The notes beneath the pieces were generated by a model. It was not told the origin of the DNA and searched no databases. It saw only the letters and a program-made list of their open reading frames with translations. Below are positions 32,760 through 35,167 of a DNA stretch of 35,167 nucleotides, piece by piece; the first letter of the stretch is position 1, and the number at the start of each line of letters is the position of its first letter. This DNA is from Photobacterium profundum (lineage in GTDB: Bacteria > Pseudomonadota > Gammaproteobacteria > Enterobacterales > Vibrionaceae), in assembly GCF_003026285.1 (NCBI RefSeq), contig NZ_PYOD01000028.1:1-35167 (forward strand), in the 5' to 3' direction. The position numbers were made by a program, and so were the translations under genes.

Positions 32760-34046
32760 TTAATAACTAATATAATCCATCATTTGTATGAGCTGAATTC
32801 GAATTTCATTACTGGTTTGACTGTGCCAAAATCCACCAGCAAAAGCCAATAATGGGATCCCAAACATAATAATAAATATTACCGCCATTAACTGCTTGCT
32901 TGAAAGGTGCCAACCGTTATGAGTTTTAAAGCCTAATGCTTCTTTTTTAGGGCAAGCCGAAATACAGCGCATACAAGCTTGGCATTCGTCGGTATGAACT
33001 TGTATCGCAGTATGAATTATTATGTTAGAAGGACAGGCACGAGTACATTTATCACAATTCATACCACCACGTTCATTTAAGCAGTGACTTTTTTCCCGAC
33101 GAATTTTAAAAATACTGACAAAGCTCACTAAACCTAAAAGTGCGCCATAAGGACAAAAATAGCGACAGAATGCTCGCTTACGCCAAGCTGCCATGAATAG
33201 CATGATTCCTAACACCACTAACGTGATAGTGCCCGGCGCTACAAATAGCCATGCAGTTTTTATATCTGCAATTTTGTGGTAATTACCGTTAAGGTAATAC
33301 GGAATATTAGCTGGGTGCATACCAAGTGAAATGAAGGCAAAAAAGGCTAACAGCAGATATTTAATCATCCGCAAAGACCAATCTAACCATACTGGTGCTA
33401 GGTAGGATTTTTTAATAAACTTTAGCCGCCAGTTATAGATGTATTCACCCACTAAGCCTAAAGGGCATATCCAACCACAAAATGCTCGTTTACAAATAAT
33501 CCCAGTAATTAATACGGTAAATAACATTACCGCACCAGCGGGGTGAGTTTGATCCCAAAAGCCAAGGCTAACAATCGCCTTTAGTTCAATGGCAGCAGCG
33601 ATAGGTAAGAAAGCATCTGTTACGTCAGGGCGTAGAAAGTTCGGTGAAATTTGTGCGGTTAATAGTGCCGTATGGATTACATATTGAATAGTGACAAAAA
33701 AGAAAGATAACGCCATAGCATGCTGACAAACTACACGAAGAATATTGGGTCTTTGGTTTGCTTGCGCAGCTTCAGGACAAACTTTGTGGAAGCCCGTGAT
33801 AATACCCACAGCCAAGATTAATGCTAATAATAAGGGCCAATATAATGTGGCTAAGGTTGCGCTAATCACAATGATTGTGACGGCAGCTGCTCCCAGTTTT
33901 TTACCACCGGTATAAAGCAGACTGACGCTATACATTAAGGCAAGCATTAAAGTGATTGATTCAATAAAAGTCAAAACGGCACCATCCGAAGTTTTAGCTG
34001 TATTATAAGAAGTTCTTAGCAGCAAATCTGATGGTAAAATCAACAT
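32760..34046 (-). CDS. membrane polyferredoxin (NapH/NosR/CcoG-like 4Fe-4S protein)
   Basis: A 428-residue inner-membrane protein with about eight hydrophobic segments and several cysteine clusters. It has CGWICP (Cys190, Cys194) and CRYFCP (Cys294, Cys298), the membrane motifs of the NapH/NosR group. Two ferredoxin-type clusters follow: Cys331, Cys334, Cys338 and Cys355, Cys358, Cys361, Cys365, each ending in CP. It should pass electrons across or along the membrane; the partner is not in the window. It is divergent from the glyoxalase-fold gene, and the 292-base gap between them holds a Fur-box-like palindrome. The ATG at 34046 lacks a strong ribosome binding site, so the exact start is less certain. 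Confidence 0.88.
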   Translation of the reverse strand: MLILPSDLLLRTSYNTAKTSDGAVLTFIESITLMLALMYSVSLLYTGGKKLGAAAVTIIVISATLATLYWPLLLALILAVGIITGFHKVCPEAAQANQRPNILRVVCQHAMALSFFFVTIQYVIHTALLTAQISPNFLRPDVTDAFLPIAAAIELKAIVSLGFWDQTHPAGAVMLFTVLITGIICKRAFCGWICPLGLVGEYIYNWRLKFIKKSYLAPVWLDWSLRMIKYLLLAFFAFISLGMHPANIPYYLNGNYHKIADIKTAWLFVAPGTITLVVLGIMLFMAAWRKRAFCRYFCPYGALLGLVSFVSIFKIRREKSHCLNERGGMNCDKCTRACPSNIIIHTAIQVHTDECQACMRCISACPKKEALGFKTHNGWHLSSKQLMAVIFIIMFGIPLLAFAGGFWHSQTSNEIRIQLIQMMDYISY

Positions 34047-34232
34047 CTACACTTTCTTTGATTCGCGTTATATTTTACTCTAAATAGAGCACTACTTTAG
34101 AGTTAAAAGTGACAAATCAAGATTAAGTGGGCTTTGTATCCTCAATCAGCAATGTCGCTAATACAAAAAGTAAGAGTGACCCGACCTCAGTAATCAAAAG
34201 AAGTTATATTCATTGTATGGCTATAAGCTATT

Positions 34233-34259
34233 ATTATCATTTTAATAAATAATGATAAT
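34233..34259. promoter_or_regulatory. Fur-box-like inverted repeat
   Basis: ATTATCATT (34233-34241) and AATGATAAT (34251-34259) form a perfect 9-base inverted repeat with a 9-base spacer. Each half reads like the GATAAT hexamers of Fur boxes; 34250-34268 matches about 13 of 19 consensus positions by eye. It lies 80 bases before the glyoxalase-fold gene and 187 bases before the polyferredoxin gene. Confidence 0.5.
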
Positions 34260-34338
34260 TTTAAGAAATCAAAAGAGAATCATATACTCATCCCATCAAA
34301 ACGAACAATGAATCAATTATCTGAATCTGGAGCAAATT

Positions 34339-34824
34339 ATGAAAATGAATCATGTCGGTATTATGGTGGGTGACATGGATAAAGCTGTTGAGTTTTATAC
34401 CAATGCTCTTGGCCTTAAAGTCGTAATGGGTAATACCAAAGTTGAAGAAGAACGTGAAACAGCAATCGGTAGAATGTGTGTTGCAGTTTTTGGTGAAGGC
34501 TTTAAAGGCTTTAACATTGCACACCTGGTCACAACTGATGGTATTGGTGTTGAACTATTTGAAATGAAAGAGCGCCAAGAGCGTCACGAAGTTGATTTTT
34601 CTCGAATTGGTATTTTCCACTTCTGCCTTCAAACTGATGACTTCCATGGTGTTATTGAGCGCACTGAAAAATTTGGCGGTAAAGTACGCATGGATATTAT
34701 GCGTTACCACCCAGAAGATGATAGCAAACAAGCTAAAATGGTGTACTTAGAAGACCCATTCGGTAACCTATTTGAGCTTTACTCGCATACATATGAAGAG
34801 ACTTATGCGTCTGAATATGAATAA
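34339..34824 (+). CDS. VOC-superfamily (glyoxalase-fold) metalloprotein
   Basis: A 161-residue vicinal oxygen chelate protein with two betaalphabetabetabeta repeats. The four expected metal ligands are visible: His5 in MNHVGI, Glu72 in GVELFEM, His94 in IFHFCL and Glu146 in NLFELYSH. Family members include glyoxalase I, extradiol dioxygenases and fosfomycin-resistance enzymes; the substrate cannot be named from sequence. CTGGAG lies seven bases before the ATG. The upstream Fur-like palindrome suggests iron-dependent expression. It is cytoplasmic and followed by its own terminator. Confidence 0.9.
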   Translation: MKMNHVGIMVGDMDKAVEFYTNALGLKVVMGNTKVEEERETAIGRMCVAVFGEGFKGFNIAHLVTTDGIGVELFEMKERQERHEVDFSRIGIFHFCLQTDDFHGVIERTEKFGGKVRMDIMRYHPEDDSKQAKMVYLEDPFGNLFELYSHTYEETYASEYE

Positions 34825-34849
34825 TTAATAACGCAAAGAATAATGAAGA

Positions 34850-34877
34850 GGGTTGGCCATCGTGCCAGCCCTTTTTT
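34850..34877 (+). terminator. Rho-independent terminator
   Basis: GGGTTGGC (34850-34857) pairs with GCCAGCCC (34864-34871), one G-T pair, loop CATCGT, then six T. It lies 25 bases after the VOC gene stop. Confidence 0.92.
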
Positions 34878-34950
34878 GTGCTGCCTTTGCTTGAATTCAA
34901 TCAGCTATCGCCCTAATTGAGTAAAATCTATATTCACTAGGGGCTAAAAC

Positions 34951-35079
34951 ACGTCATTCCTCGAAAAAGGAGATCTAGTAAAGTGTAGGACTAATTTATG
35001 AAGGCTGATGCTAAAGCTAAAGCTAAAGCTAAAGCGTTTCTGCCCCATTCCTTGCTAGGGATACAGCTAGCCAGTTAAC
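34951..35079 (+). repeat. dispersed-repeat-like DNA with GCTAAA tandem repeat
   Basis: CGTCATTCCTCG, then AAAAAGGAGATCTAGT (about 34952-34979) resembles the REP-type CGTCATTCC...GGAATCTAGT elements of gammaproteobacterial genomes. Four perfect GCTAAA units follow at 35010-35033. A 26-codon open frame from ATG 34998 to TAA 35078 (MKADAKAKAKAKAF) runs through the repeats, but it looks like a by-product of them. The rest of 34878-35167 holds no gene I can support. Confidence 0.45.
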
Positions 35080-35167
35080 CGCAGCATTGCTTTTCTTATT
35101 GAAGCTAGGATCCGGCTCCATTCAATTCGCCCCCTGTTAATAAACGAAACGCTTGCGGATGAACGGC

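Noticed and set aside
34998..35078. 26-codon open frame MKADAKAKAKAKAF... as a small gene
   Set aside because: It consists mostly of the GCTAAA tandem repeat inside dispersed-repeat-like DNA; coding cannot be supported without conservation or expression data.

Overview
The window looks like chromosomal DNA from a marine gammaproteobacterium of the family Vibrionaceae (Photobacterium or Vibrio). The reasons are the A+T-rich composition, the strong AGGAG-type ribosome binding sites, a clear YjdM/PhnA homologue, and two structures that resemble Vibrio integron attC (VCR) sites. This assignment comes from memory of the families, not from a search.

Layout. 1-4000 is an accessory-looking patch: a cysteine hydrolase bordered by attC-like sequence, two short-chain dehydrogenases, a lipoprotein gene split by an in-frame amber codon, and a helix-turn-helix regulator. 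4369-10856 is the most unusual block: a tightly packed minus-strand operon of two ATP-grasp ligases (the second with an added helix-hairpin-helix tail) and a large M14 zinc carboxypeptidase. It is divergent from an M20 glutamate-carboxypeptidase-like gene. Ligases that form amide bonds next to two peptidases that break them suggest an undescribed peptide or amino-acid tagging and trimming pathway.

10921-17466 holds a LysR regulator and a five-gene minus-strand operon: a MalE/MalF/MalG/MalK-type oligosaccharide importer plus an orphan membrane-anchored protein. The operon carries two perfect intercistronic hairpins. After an 827-base intergenic region, 18294-24421 is a divergent plus-strand operon for a ribose/AI-2-type ABC importer (binding protein, double ATPase, two permeases) and an FGGY kinase with the TCSLV motif of D-ribulokinases. 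It probably imports and phosphorylates a pentulose, and ends at a strong terminator.

24712-35167 holds unlinked genes: a large lipoprotein, a CHASE-GGDEF-EAL cyclic-di-GMP enzyme, a LysR regulator, an AraC regulator next to a secreted duplicated SnoaL-like protein, an eroded GNAT acetyltransferase, yjdM, a polyferredoxin membrane protein, and a glyoxalase-fold protein sharing an upstream Fur-box-like palindrome with the polyferredoxin gene. The last 250 bases look like dispersed-repeat DNA with a hexanucleotide tandem repeat.

No rRNA, tRNA, CRISPR array, transposase, integrase or phage gene was seen.
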